A stretch of DNA of 48,316 nucleotides from Bacteroidaceae bacterium (GTDB taxonomy: Bacteria > Bacteroidota > Bacteroidia > Bacteroidales > Bacteroidaceae), in contig JAGCCV010000011.1 in the NCBI GenBank assembly GCA_017651505.1, forward strand, positions 1-48,316, written 5' to 3'. The notes under the pieces are model-generated. The model did no database searches, was not told the DNA's origin, and saw only the letters and a program-made list of their open reading frames with translations. Below are positions 36,261-44,140 of this stretch, piece by piece (the first letter of the stretch is position 1; each line of letters begins with the position of its first letter). A program made the position numbers and the translations under genes.

Positions 36261-36698
36261 TTATTCATCTTCATCTACTTCTTCCTCCTCCTTGTCGTCA
36301 TCGAAGTCAAAGTCACCCCAAAAGACAGGATCGGTAAAGTCATCCAGTTCACGACGTTCTTTCTTGGTGGGTCGCCCAGTCCCTTTTGCACGATTAATAA
36401 AACCACTTATCTTGCTCACCTCTAAAAGTTCCAGCTGGTCGGGTGCCGTTACGTTTTCGATCATGTTGGACACCAACTTTGCACCCACGCGCTTTTCGAT
36501 GGCCTGCACCACTTTAAACGACCAAGTAATAGGAGGTTTCTTTACACTTACCACGTCTCCTTCTTTCACTGTATGGGCAGGTTTGGCTTGTGTGCCGTTC
36601 AGCAATACACGTCCTTTCTTGCAGGCTTCAGCTGCTATCGATCTTGTCTTGTAGATACGCACAGCCCATAACCATTTGTCTATTCTTGCTGTTCCCAT
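36261..36698 (-). CDS. S4-domain RNA-binding protein (Hsp15-like)
   Basis: A 145-residue protein with an N-terminal S4 domain (RIDKWLWAVRIYKTRSIAAEACKKGRVLLNG) of the HslR/Hsp15 type, which in E. coli binds stalled 50S subunits carrying nascent chains. The C terminus is a very acidic tail (DFDFDDDKEEEEVDEDE), common in Bacteroidota members. It is 2 bases downstream of pth, another protein that deals with peptidyl-tRNA, so the pair fits ribosome rescue. Confidence 0.9.
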   Translation of the reverse strand: MGTARIDKWLWAVRIYKTRSIAAEACKKGRVLLNGTQAKPAHTVKEGDVVSVKKPPITWSFKVVQAIEKRVGAKLVSNMIENVTAPDQLELLEVSKISGFINRAKGTGRPTKKERRELDDFTDPVFWGDFDFDDDKEEEEVDEDE

Positions 36699-36700
36699 CG

Positions 36701-37333
36701 CTATTTTTTGTTAAACTGGTTCATGGTAATGTTGATTCCTGCCAGACAAAAACTCTTGATCATCTCGCACGCTACATCCATGCGTTCAGGCAGTATCTTT
36801 AGGTCGTCATCATCAAACTCACCCAATACAAAATCCACCTGTCCACCACGAGGGAACTCGTTGCCGATGCCAAAACGCAACCTGGCGTACACTTGCGTAC
36901 CCAAGATGTCGGCAATGTGTTTCAGTCCGTTATGTCCCGCATCGCTACCTTTGGGTTTTAGCCGAAGTTCGCCTACAGGTAATGCCAAATCATCTACTAC
37001 TACCAGCAGGTTCTCCAGGGCAATGTTTTCTTCTTTCATCCAGTAGCGCACGGCATTGCCGCTTAGGTTCATGAATGTCGATGGTTTCAACAATACTATC
37101 TGTCTGCCTTTGATTGTTACTCGGTTCACGAAGCCATATCTGCGATCTTCCCAGGCAGGAGCATTGTTCTTTTCTGCAAATCTATCCACTACCATAAAGC
37201 CCATGTTATGACGGGTTTTACGGTATTCGGGACCAATGTTTCCCAAGCCTACTACCAGATACTTTATCATATTATCGATATCCTGTTGTTCTGTGCGCTT
37301 GCCAAAGCCCAACAGGCTAAATATATTCCACAT
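36701..37333 (-). CDS. pth: Peptidyl-tRNA hydrolase
   Basis: Releases peptides from tRNA after premature dissociation from ribosomes. Family motifs are [26 protein letters not shown] with the catalytic His in [43 protein letters not shown], and [11 protein letters not shown]. The frame from 37333 gives 210 residues. The first 21 residues are an extension, and the core begins at an internal ATG (37270), an alternative start. It begins 8 bases below the T-tail of the rplY terminator, so it depends on read-through or an unseen promoter. Confidence 0.92.
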   Translation of the reverse strand: MWNIFSLLGFGKRTEQQDIDNMIKYLVVGLGNIGPEYRKTRHNMGFMVVDRFAEKNNAPAWEDRRYGFVNRVTIKGRQIVLLKPSTFMNLSGNAVRYWMKEENIALENLLVVVDDLALPVGELRLKPKGSDAGHNGLKHIADILGTQVYARLRFGIGNEFPRGGQVDFVLGEFDDDDLKILPERMDVACEMIKSFCLAGINITMNQFNKK

Positions 37334-37340
37334 TATATAT

Positions 37341-37386
37341 AGAAAAAGCGGATTGAAGCCTCACGTGGGGTGGTGCGCCAATCCGC
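37341..37386 (-). terminator. Terminator of rplY
   Basis: An 8-bp stem (37379-37386 with 37348-37355 on minus) around a G/C-rich loop, then CTTTTTCT at 37348-37341. Confidence 0.8.
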
Positions 37387-37417
37387 AATGTTAGTCCTTA
37401 TAGGTTCTGTCCGGTGA

Positions 37418-38002
37418 TTACTGAGCAGCTGCAGCATCCTTTGACTGACGAGTAGCGGCAATCATGCATACAACTGCAGTCTGAGGATTGATCAGCTCAA
37501 GGTTCTCGTAGCTCAGGTCAGCAATCTTCTTAGCCTTACCCAGTCCCATATCAGTAACATCAACAGTCAGGATTTCAGGGATGTTGGTATAGAGAGCCTT
37601 CACCCTCAGGGTACGCATCAGCTGGCGCATCTTACCACCGGCTTTCACGCCCACAGCTAAGCCTTTCAGCTTCAGAGGCACTTCCATTACGATTGGTTTC
37701 TTGTCGTTAATTTCAAAGAAGTCCATGTGCAGGATAGTATCCTTTACTGGATGGAACTGAATCTCACGAACGATAGCGGTATGAGCCTCACCATCAATAG
37801 TCAGATTTACATAATGGATGTCAGGAGTGTACACCAACTTACGAACATCTGAGTTCTTTACGCTGAAGTTTACATTTTTCTCACCACCGTAAAGTACACA
37901 TGGAATCATTGCTTCTCTACGCATAGCCTTCAAAACCTTCTGCTGCTCAGAAGAACGCTCGGCAATAGTTCTTACAGAACCAGTTAAATCAAAACTTTTC
38001 AT
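37418..38002 (-). CDS. rplY: 50S ribosomal protein L25/general stress protein Ctc
   Basis: A 194-residue two-domain (CTC/TL5-type) bL25, which binds 5S rRNA. The N-terminal L25 domain contains VLKAMRREAMIPCVLYGGEKNVNFSVKNSDVRKLVYTPDIHYVNL. The C-terminal beta domain begins near KPIVMEVPLKLKGLAVGVKAGGKM. The end is Ala/Gln-rich. It has its own promoter (38103-38110) and a leader of about 94 bases with two hairpins. Confidence 0.95.
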   Translation of the reverse strand: MKSFDLTGSVRTIAERSSEQQKVLKAMRREAMIPCVLYGGEKNVNFSVKNSDVRKLVYTPDIHYVNLTIDGEAHTAIVREIQFHPVKDTILHMDFFEINDKKPIVMEVPLKLKGLAVGVKAGGKMRQLMRTLRVKALYTNIPEILTVDVTDMGLGKAKKIADLSYENLELINPQTAVVCMIAATRQSKDAAAAQ

Positions 38003-38029
38003 CTTTAATTTTTTAATGTGTTACTCTAA

Positions 38030-38110
38030 AATTAAGTTGCTTTGCTTAATTCACCATCACACGGTGTGTGCTTCAACACACAATGATTGCAAAAAAGCGG
38101 TGCAAAGGTA
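38030..38110 (-). promoter_or_regulatory. rplY promoter and structured leader
   Basis: The -7 box TACCTTTG is at 38110-38103 on minus. The inferred leader (about 38096-38003) can form a 6-bp hairpin (38065-38070 with 38077-38082), which competes with a pairing of 38052-38055 with 38063-38066. A second perfect 7-bp hairpin is at 38030-38036/38045-38051. Such exclusive pairings are compatible with autoregulation by L25, but this is inference. Confidence 0.5.
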
Positions 38111-38141
38111 CAACACTTTTCTGAATTCTCAAAATATCTGC

Positions 38142-38522
38142 TTAAAAATCGATGTCAATTTTTAATGGCTCATCCAAGGCAGCCGAATCAGTACCTTTTG
38201 GCTCCTCTGCTATCTCTATTGGGGCAGGAGCTTCATATGGTTGGCGCTCCTTGATGAAGGCCACTGCCTCATTTAGGCTGTTGCAGAACTTGTCGAAGTC
38301 CTCCTTGTATAAAAAAATCTTATGCTTCTCGTAGCTCACCTGCGCATCCTCACCCTCGCCTGTAACGATTTTCTTACTCTCAGTAATAGCAAGAAACAAT
38401 TCATCTTTACGGCTTTTCTTTACATCCATGTAATAGATTCTCTTGCCGGCCTTCACCGATTGAGAATATACAATCTCCTTATCGCCGTTTTCAACAGCAC
38501 TTTTTTTCTTGAATTCTTCCAT
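38142..38522 (-). CDS. PUR-family (DUF3276) nucleic acid-binding protein
   Basis: A 126-residue protein of the DUF3276/PUR-alpha-like family found in Bacteroidota and spirochaetes. The conserved core is IVYSQSVKAGKRIYYMDVKKSRKDELFLAITESKK at about residues 18-50, then HKIFLYKEDFDKFCNSLNEAVAFI. A related spirochaete protein has a PUR fold that binds DNA and RNA; the cellular role here is unknown. The C-terminal 25 residues are Pro/Glu-rich and probably disordered. Confidence 0.9.
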   Translation of the reverse strand: MEEFKKKSAVENGDKEIVYSQSVKAGKRIYYMDVKKSRKDELFLAITESKKIVTGEGEDAQVSYEKHKIFLYKEDFDKFCNSLNEAVAFIKERQPYEAPAPIEIAEEPKGTDSAALDEPLKIDIDF

Positions 38523-38632
38523 ATTATTTAGTTTTAGAATGACTAATCTTAATTACAGCCCAAAGTTGGTTATTTTTTTTTATCTGACCAAGAAAAAATC
38601 AGAGTTTATGAGGTTACGATAAAAAAAATGCC

Positions 38633-38640
38633 TACCTTTG
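38633..38640 (+). promoter_or_regulatory. -7 box of nusB operon
   Basis: TACCTTTG on plus, 28 bases before the nusB ATG at 38669. Confidence 0.68.
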
Positions 38641-38668
38641 CATTTGATTTGAAGAATTAAAACTTTAT

Positions 38669-39598
38669 ATGATAAACCGAGTTCTTATCCGATTGAAGAT
38701 TGTCCAGATTGTGTATGCTTACTATCAAAATGGTAGTAATAATCTGGATGCTGCTGAAAAAGAGTTACTTTTCAGTATTTCTAAAGCCTATGACCTATAT
38801 AACTATTTGCTGTTGCTGATGGTGGATCTCACTGAATGTGCCTCAAAGCGCATCGAGAATGCCAAACTGAAGAAATTAGCTACTGCTGAAGATTTAAATC
38901 CCAATATGCGGTTTGTAAACAACAAGTTTATTGCCCAGTTGCAGAGCAATAAGATGCTGATTGAATATCAGGAACGACAGAAACGCTCATGGTTGGCTGA
39001 TCACGAGGAATTCACCAAGCAACTTTTGGATAAGATCCTTGTATCTGATATTTATAAGGAATATATGGCTAAGACGGAGACCTCTTATATTGAAGACCGT
39101 GAGTTTTGGCGTATGCTCTATAAATCATTTATCAACAAGAGTGTCGAACTGGAAGATTTGCTTGAAGAAATGAGCTTGTATTGGAACGACGACAAAGAGA
39201 TTGTTGATACTTTTGTGCTGAAGACTATCAATCGTTTTGATAGTAAGCAGGGTGCCGATCAGCAGTTGCTTCCAGAGTATAAGGACGAAGAAGACCGCAC
39301 TTATGCTGTGCGCTTGTTGCGTCGTTCTGTTCTCAACTGTGACGAGTATCGTCGTCTGGTGAGCGATAATACACGTAATTGGGACATTAACCGTGTGGCA
39401 TTTATGGATGTGGTGATTATGCAGGTGGCATTGGCTGAGATCCTAAGTTTCTCTAATATTCCTGTCAGTGTGTCGCTCAATGAATATGTGGAAATTGCCA
39501 AATATTACAGTACCCCTAAAAGTAGTTCGTTTGTAAATGGCACCTTGGATGGAATCGTGAAGAAGCTTCGCAAGGAAGGTAAGATAACAAAGAATTAA
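38669..39598 (+). CDS. nusB: Transcription antitermination protein NusB
   Basis: RNA-binding protein that joins NusE on boxA for antitermination of rRNA operons. The 309-residue form is about twice the E. coli length. The conserved NusB core is in the C-terminal half (YAVRLLRRSVLNCDEYRRLVSDNTRNWDINRVAFMDVVIMQVALAEIL, then SVSLNEYVEIAKYYSTPKSSSFVNGTLDGI). The N-terminal half begins INRVLIRLKIVQIVYAYYQNG and is the extended Bacteroidota type. First gene of nusB-yajC-ybbR-coaE. Confidence 0.93.
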   Translation: MINRVLIRLKIVQIVYAYYQNGSNNLDAAEKELLFSISKAYDLYNYLLLLMVDLTECASKRIENAKLKKLATAEDLNPNMRFVNNKFIAQLQSNKMLIEYQERQKRSWLADHEEFTKQLLDKILVSDIYKEYMAKTETSYIEDREFWRMLYKSFINKSVELEDLLEEMSLYWNDDKEIVDTFVLKTINRFDSKQGADQQLLPEYKDEEDRTYAVRLLRRSVLNCDEYRRLVSDNTRNWDINRVAFMDVVIMQVALAEILSFSNIPVSVSLNEYVEIAKYYSTPKSSSFVNGTLDGIVKKLRKEGKITKN

Positions 39599-39622
39599 TA
39601 TTAAATCAATAATTTAGTGAAT

Positions 39623-39943
39623 ATGAATGTAATGTTACAAGCTCCCGCAGCGGGAATGGATTCATCCATGATGTGGATCATGCTTATCTTAATGTTCGTC
39701 ATCATGTATTTCTTTATGATCCGTCCACAAAACAAGAAACAGAAAGAAATTGCTCAGTTCCGCAGATCACTGCAGGTAGGCCAGTCTGTCGTCACAGCTG
39801 GTGGTATTCATGGAATTGTCAAGGAGATTAATGACAATGATGTGATGCTCGAGATTGACCGCAATGTCAAGGTTCGTGTAGATAAGAATTCTATCTTTGC
39901 TGTTGCTGCTGATGCCAATGCCAACGCAACCCAGACGAAGTAA
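39623..39943 (+). CDS. yajC: Preprotein translocase subunit YajC
   Basis: A 106-residue inner membrane protein of the SecDF-YajC complex. One N-terminal helix (WIMLILMFVIMYFFMIRPQNKKQKE) is followed by the small cytoplasmic domain LQVGQSVVTAGGIHGIVKEINDNDVMLEID. ATG 39623 is used rather than GTG 39617 two codons earlier; both are possible. It follows nusB by 24 bases and precedes ybbR by 6. Confidence 0.95.
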   Translation: MNVMLQAPAAGMDSSMMWIMLILMFVIMYFFMIRPQNKKQKEIAQFRRSLQVGQSVVTAGGIHGIVKEINDNDVMLEIDRNVKVRVDKNSIFAVAADANANATQTK

Positions 39944-39949
39944 TTATCC

Positions 39950-40948
39950 TTGAAAGAACGTTTTTGGCATATTATAAGAAAGGTGAGGAATTTCTTGCTC
40001 AGTAAAAGCAGCAAGGAGTTTTTTACTTTTCTATTTTTCTTGGTGATTGCTGCCCTGTTCTGGTTGGAACAGACGCTAGACCGTGAATATGAGATAGAGG
40101 TCAAGGTACCTCTGAAACTGAAGAACGTGCCAGATAACATTGTCATAACTTCTGAATTTCCGGATAATTTGCTTGTCACCATACGCGACAAGGGTAATAC
40201 ATTGCTCAACTATCAGCTTACCAAGCGTTTCTATCCCATCAATATCGATTTTGCCGAACACCAGAATCGTCGTCATCATGTTTCACTATTGAGCAATAAT
40301 TACAACAAGGCCATTGTGGCTCAGTTGGCCAACTCTACTGCTATATCGGCAATAAAGCCAGATACCATTGACTATTACTACTCCGAGGGAAAGTCCAAGG
40401 AAGTGTCTGTGAGATTGCAGGGTAGGGTGTCTCCTGGTCAGCAGTACTACATCAGTGACACCATCTTTAATCCTGCTCATGTTACAGCGTATGCCCCACA
40501 AGGAGCACTCGATACTGTCAAGGTGGCCTACACCCAATTTGTCGAGGAGACGCAGATAGAAGACACTTTGCGTCGTAAGGTCGAACTGGTGAGTAGTCGG
40601 GGGGTGAAGTTTGTCCCTGATGTAGTGGAACTTGTCTTGCCCGTAGATATTTATACTGAGAAGTCGGTTGAGGTACCTATCGAAGGAGTCAATTTCCCAG
40701 CAGGAAAAATCTTGCGGGCTTTCCCCTCAAAAGTGAAGGTAACCTTTCATGTAGGACTGAGTAAATATCTTGATATCAAACCCGAGGACTTTCGTGTGTT
40801 AGTGAGCTATGAAGAACTTCGTAAGCTCGATGGGGAGAAGTATCAAGTCAAACTCAAGAAACTGCCCAAAAATGTGAGTCAAGTGCGTATCTATCCTTCT
40901 CAAATAGATTTTCTGATTGAAAATGTTACCAAAGATGACGCCGATTAG
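39950..40948 (+). CDS. YbbR-like domain protein
   Basis: A 332-residue membrane-anchored protein with a short cytoplasmic N terminus, one helix near residues 25-42 (EFFTFLFFLVIAALFWLEQTL) and several YbbR-like extracytoplasmic repeats (for example VKVPLKLKNVPDNIVI and VEVPIEGVNFPAGKILRAFPSKVKVTFHV). In Firmicutes the related CdaR regulates the c-di-AMP cyclase CdaA; no cyclase gene is adjacent here. The start is TTG at 39950, because no in-frame ATG occurs before the membrane helix. It overlaps coaE by 14 bases. Confidence 0.85.
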   Translation: MKERFWHIIRKVRNFLLSKSSKEFFTFLFFLVIAALFWLEQTLDREYEIEVKVPLKLKNVPDNIVITSEFPDNLLVTIRDKGNTLLNYQLTKRFYPINIDFAEHQNRRHHVSLLSNNYNKAIVAQLANSTAISAIKPDTIDYYYSEGKSKEVSVRLQGRVSPGQQYYISDTIFNPAHVTAYAPQGALDTVKVAYTQFVEETQIEDTLRRKVELVSSRGVKFVPDVVELVLPVDIYTEKSVEVPIEGVNFPAGKILRAFPSKVKVTFHVGLSKYLDIKPEDFRVLVSYEELRKLDGEKYQVKLKKLPKNVSQVRIYPSQIDFLIENVTKDDAD

Positions 40949-41522
40949 GTTAGGCATCACAGGTGGGATTGGTAGCGGCAAGAGTGTTGTGGCTCATGTG
41001 TTACAGGCGCTTGGCATACCTGTCTTTGACTGCGATGCCGAGTCAAAACGACTCACAGTCGTTCATCCCCACATCCGCCAGCAACTTGTAGCGTTGTTGG
41101 GGGCAAAGGTATATCAAGGAAACGCACTTAATAAACCCTATTTAGCCAACTATCTGTTTTCTTCACCTGAGCATGTGCAACAGATTAACAGCATTATTCA
41201 CCCCGTGCTGAAAGATTATTTCTTGCAATGGGTCAGTGAGCAGTCCACGAAGTTTGTGGCCATTGAGTCGGCTATCCTCTTTGAAGCAGGATACGACGAT
41301 GTGGTAGATTATGTTGTGATGATATCAGCCCCCTTAGAAGTGCGCATTGCCCGATCCATACGGCGTGACGGAGTTACCAGAAGTGCCATTGAAGAGCGCA
41401 TCCGACAGCAGATGGATGACGAAGAAAAACGTCGCCGTAGTCAGTTTGATGTCGTGAATGATGGGGTGGTTCCTGTCATTCCGCAGGTTTTGGAAATAAT
41501 TAACACATTATCTCAAAAATAA
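40935..41522 (+). CDS. coaE: Dephospho-CoA kinase
   Basis: Last enzyme of coenzyme A synthesis (ATP-dependent 3'-phosphorylation of dephospho-CoA). The 195-residue protein opens MTPIRLGITGGIGSGKSVVAHVL with the P-loop, followed by VFDCDAESKRL, INSIIHPVL and the lid region VRIARSIRRDGVTRSAIEERIRQQ. ATG 40935 gives the usual family start; ATG 40923 in the same frame adds 4 residues. The start lies inside ybbR, implying coupled translation. Confidence 0.94.
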   Translation: MTPIRLGITGGIGSGKSVVAHVLQALGIPVFDCDAESKRLTVVHPHIRQQLVALLGAKVYQGNALNKPYLANYLFSSPEHVQQINSIIHPVLKDYFLQWVSEQSTKFVAIESAILFEAGYDDVVDYVVMISAPLEVRIARSIRRDGVTRSAIEERIRQQMDDEEKRRRSQFDVVNDGVVPVIPQVLEIINTLSQK

Positions 41523-41565
41523 TGCGTATCTTCGCAACGTATAATAACAATAAATAATAAGAATT

Positions 41566-41997
41566 ATGTTGAAATCCATTTTATCTATTTCAGGTAAGCC
41601 AGGCCTTTATAAGCTGGTTTCACAGGGTAAAAATATGCTTATCGTTGAGTCATTGTTAGATGGCCGTCGCTCACCTGCCTATGGAAATGATAAGATCGTA
41701 TCATTAGGCGACATCTCTATGTTTACCAATGCAGATGACGTGCCTCTTCGCCAAGTACTGAAGAACATGTTAGAAAAAGAAAATGGTGCTGAAGTGCCAA
41801 TTGATAGCAAAAAAGCCAATAATGCAGATTTGTCAGCCTATCTAGAGCAAGTGCTACCAGATTTCGATCGCGACCGTGTGCATCCTAACGATATTCGTAA
41901 GCTCATAAGCTGGTACAACATACTTGTAAAGAGTGGTAACACAGACTTTGAGGAAAAGGTGGAAGAGTCTGATACAGAAGGTGCACAGGTTGAGTAA
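41566..41997 (+). CDS. DUF5606 family protein
   Basis: A 143-residue Bacteroidota-specific protein of the DUF5606 family as I recognise it (start MLKSILSISGKPGLYKLVSQGKNMLIVESLLDGRRSPAYGNDKIVSLGDISMF). It has no signal peptide or membrane helix, so it is cytoplasmic; the C terminus is acidic. Function unknown. The close conserved placement after coaE may indicate shared expression, but a weak box (TATCTTCG at 41527-41534) could give its own promoter. Confidence 0.85.
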   Translation: MLKSILSISGKPGLYKLVSQGKNMLIVESLLDGRRSPAYGNDKIVSLGDISMFTNADDVPLRQVLKNMLEKENGAEVPIDSKKANNADLSAYLEQVLPDFDRDRVHPNDIRKLISWYNILVKSGNTDFEEKVEESDTEGAQVE

Positions 41998-42071
41998 CCT
42001 GTCGTAGTTGGCGTTAGTCATGCACCAGTCTGCATTTTGTATAAAAACATTTATGTAGGCTACATATATTC

Positions 42072-42104
42072 AAAAAAGAACGGAGAGCTTCACAGCCCTC
42101 CGTT
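42072..42104 (-). terminator. Second terminator of the minus-strand microgene
   Basis: Arms 42098-42104 and 42079-42085 (7 bp perfect). On minus the stem is followed by TTCTTTTTTG (42080-42071); on plus there is no T-run, so it faces the minus strand. It backs up the branched terminator at 42131-42182 and separates this unit from DUF5606. Confidence 0.7.
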
Positions 42105-42130
42105 AATATTTATAAGTTATTTGCGTTCAT

Positions 42131-42182
42131 AAAAAATCAAGCAAGCTCGCTCGGCTGAGCCAGCAGCTTCTGCAGCTTGCTT
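42131..42182 (-). terminator. Branched (three-way) terminator overlapping microgene end
   Basis: On minus, a 9-bp perfect outer stem (42174-42182 with 42139-42147) encloses two small hairpins, GCAG-aag-CTGC and GCTC-agcc-GAGC. It is followed by TTTTTT at 42136-42131. The structure covers the last 14 codons and the stop. Confidence 0.75.
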
Positions 42183-42274
42183 TTCAACACTTGGCACATA
42201 GCACCATTACCCATTCTCTGATAACGATCAATGCTATATTTTAGCATTGAAATAGTGTTTGCATTCTTAGTCAT
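42137..42274 (-). CDS. 45-residue basic microprotein with strong Shine-Dalgarno
   Basis: A small ORF not recognised as any family. It encodes 45 residues, MTKNANTISMLKYSIDRY onwards, with seven Lys/Arg against two acidic residues, one Cys, and an amphipathic C-terminal stretch VLKSKLQKLLAQPSELA. Support for it being real: AAGGAGGT lies 5 bases before the ATG (42279-42286 on minus), which is unusual in this phylum; a promoter box is at 42445-42452; and an intrinsic terminator ends right at the stop. It has no signal peptide. The alternative is a structured RNA in which the ORF is incidental. Confidence 0.62.
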   Translation of the reverse strand: MTKNANTISMLKYSIDRYQRMGNGAMCQVLKSKLQKLLAQPSELA

Positions 42275-42366
42275 ATTAACCTCCTTCTTTAGGTCTTTGC
42301 TCTCACCAAAGACTGGTTAAACAATCTTTTTATCTCTCTTTAATACCTATTATTATACTACACGTT

Positions 42367-42433
42367 GCAAAAATAGTGCCAACGAGGGCAGAGGCAAGTA
42401 TGCTTGACAACGCCGAGTGCAGCCTATTTTTGC
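42367..42433 (-). repeat. Inverted repeat in microgene leader
   Basis: Arms GCAAAAATAG (42367-42376) and its perfect complement (42424-42433) with a 47-base interior, which contains a CAAG/CTTG hairpin. It lies at the very 5' end of the predicted minus-strand transcript, about 90 bases before the start codon. Confidence 0.65.
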
Positions 42434-42444
42434 TTTTGTCGATG

Positions 42445-42452
42445 CAAAGATA
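42445..42452 (-). promoter_or_regulatory. -7 box of minus-strand microgene
   Basis: TATCTTTG on minus. The implied start near 42438 gives a leader of about 164 bases before the ATG at 42274. Confidence 0.65.
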
Positions 42453-42538
42453 CAAACTATTTTTGATTAAAACATGCTGTTCAACATAAAAATTACAAAT
42501 TTTAACTTATTAGTAACAATAATAAAGGGGTAGGCATA

Positions 42539-42569
42539 TTGCTATAATGACCTAAATAGACTATCTTTG
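42539..42569 (+). promoter_or_regulatory. Promoter of GG-leader peptide gene
   Basis: TTG (42539-42541), 20-base spacer, TATCTTTG (42562-42569), 43 bases before the ATG at 42613. Confidence 0.7.
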
Positions 42570-42612
42570 CCATATAGACAATTAAGTAGTTAATCATTTA
42601 ATAATAATTATT

Positions 42613-42765
42613 ATGAGCGAGATTATGAAAGAGAGATTATCTGATGATTTGTTGGAAGGTGCAACTGGTGGCAAAATGAGTTTGCAGGTTAAATATACGG
42701 ATAAAAAATCGGGTTCGGTATTGTCGAAAGTTATTACAATTGGATCATCTAAAAAGCCGAAATAA
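42613..42765 (+). CDS. Double-glycine leader peptide precursor
   Basis: A 50-residue peptide. Residues 1-20 form a textbook double-glycine leader, with L at -12, S at -11, L at -7, A at -4 and GG at -2/-1 (LSDDLLEGATGG). This type is cut and exported by C39-peptidase ABC transporters. The predicted mature part, 30 residues from K21, contains eight Lys and one Asp, no Cys, and alternating polar/hydrophobic residues suggesting beta strands. It could be a bacteriocin, a signalling peptide or a RiPP precursor. No C39 transporter or modifying enzyme is in the window. It has its own promoter and lies 35 bases before ald, possibly co-transcribed. Confidence 0.75.
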   Translation: MSEIMKERLSDDLLEGATGGKMSLQVKYTDKKSGSVLSKVITIGSSKKPK

Positions 42766-42800
42766 TTAAACTTCCTTTATAGCTGTTTAATCTAATAACA

Positions 42801-43913
42801 ATGATCATCGGAATTCCTAAAGAAATCAAGAACAACGAGAATCGCGTTGGCATGACCCCTGTTGGGGTTGCAGAGTTGGTACGTCACAGTCATACAGTGG
42901 TGGTGCAACATTCTGCAGGTGAAAATAGTGGCTTTTCAGACGATGAGTATGTTAAGGCTGGGGCTATGATATTGCCATCGATTGAAGATGTGTATGCCAC
43001 CTCTGAAATGATTGTGAAGGTAAAAGAACCCATCGCACCAGAATACAATTTGGTAAAGAGTAATCAGGTGTTGTTCACCTATTTTCATTTTGCAGCTGAC
43101 GAAGAACTTACACATGCTATGATGGAGCGCAAAGCCGTTTGTATAGCTTATGAGACTGTAGAGCGTGGCGATCATAGTTTGCCATTGCTTATTCCTATGA
43201 GCGAGGTAGCAGGTAAGATGGCTGTACAAGAAGGAGCTACCTATCTAAAGAAAATTCATGGTGGCAAGGGCGTGTTGCTGGGAGGCGTTCCTGGAGTAAA
43301 GCCTGGCAAAGTGTTAGTGTTGGGTGGTGGACGAGTAGGTCGAAATGCGGCGATTGTAGCAGCTGGCATGGGTGCCGATGTTACCATTGCTGATGTAAGT
43401 CTTGACTGTCTGCGTTATCTTGATAGCATCATGCCTGCTAATGTGCACACCATGTATGCTTCCCGCATGCAGATTGAGCGTGAGTTGCACGACGTTGATT
43501 TGGTAATTGGCTCTGTACTGATACCAGGTGATAAGACACCTCACCTCATTACACGCGACATGCTGAGTCTGATGCAGCCTGGCACTGTGTTGGTAGATGT
43601 GGCCATCGACCAAGGTGGATGTTTTGAAACCAGTCGCCCCACCACGCACAGCGACCCTGTGTACATCCTTGATGGCATTGTACACTATGCAGTAGCCAAT
43701 ATTCCAGGTGCCGTAAGCCGCACCTCTACCTTCGCCCTTACCAATGCCACACAGCCTTACACCTTGGCTTTGGCAGACAAGGGTTGGAAGCAAGCATGTA
43801 AGGACGATGCATCCCTGTTAAAAGGCTTGAACATGGCTGGTGGTAAGGTCACCTACAAGGCCGTAGCTGATTGCTTTGGTCTTGAATACACTCCTGCCGA
43901 GCAAGTCTTGTAA
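42801..43913 (+). CDS. ald: Alanine dehydrogenase
   Basis: A 370-residue NAD-dependent enzyme interconverting alanine with pyruvate and ammonia. It opens [20 protein letters not shown] (residue R15 in the substrate site), has VKVKEP with the substrate lysine, [12 protein letters not shown] with the catalytic His region, and the NAD-binding segment [29 protein letters not shown] near residues 168-196. The [21 protein letters not shown] segment near residue 298 is typical. Length is normal. No TAnnTTTG box lies directly upstream, so expression may come from the peptide gene promoter. Confidence 0.95.
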   Translation: MIIGIPKEIKNNENRVGMTPVGVAELVRHSHTVVVQHSAGENSGFSDDEYVKAGAMILPSIEDVYATSEMIVKVKEPIAPEYNLVKSNQVLFTYFHFAADEELTHAMMERKAVCIAYETVERGDHSLPLLIPMSEVAGKMAVQEGATYLKKIHGGKGVLLGGVPGVKPGKVLVLGGGRVGRNAAIVAAGMGADVTIADVSLDCLRYLDSIMPANVHTMYASRMQIERELHDVDLVIGSVLIPGDKTPHLITRDMLSLMQPGTVLVDVAIDQGGCFETSRPTTHSDPVYILDGIVHYAVANIPGAVSRTSTFALTNATQPYTLALADKGWKQACKDDASLLKGLNMAGGKVTYKAVADCFGLEYTPAEQVL

Positions 43914-43982
43914 CTTAGCGTTTTATTAATAACAATAAGCTCGATAAGTTTTTCTTACCGGGCTTTGTTGTCTTACATGTAG

Positions 43983-44095
43983 ATGGGGGCATGTCCCATA
44001 CATGCGATTGGTGTTGTTGTTACCAAAAAGTTGAACCGAATACAATAGTTGGCGGCGTGCCTGCGAAGTTCATAAAGAAGATTGAGGTTAAATAG
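43983..44095 (+). pseudogene. Frameshifted tail of hexapeptide acyltransferase
   Basis: A fragment of the C-terminal end of a left-handed beta-helix (hexapeptide repeat) acyltransferase. One frame gives GACPIHAIGVVVTKKL and the next, after a single-base loss near 44031-44036, gives EPNTIVGGVPAKFIKKIEVK, ending at TAG 44093-44095. Together they match the usual GAxxVVTKxxxPNTIVGGVPAKFIKKI ending of this family. The rest of the gene is absent, so this is a decayed remnant. Confidence 0.8.
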
Positions 44096-44140
44096 ATAAT
44101 GAAACAAATTTATGTTGGGTGAATCAAAATATAATATAGT

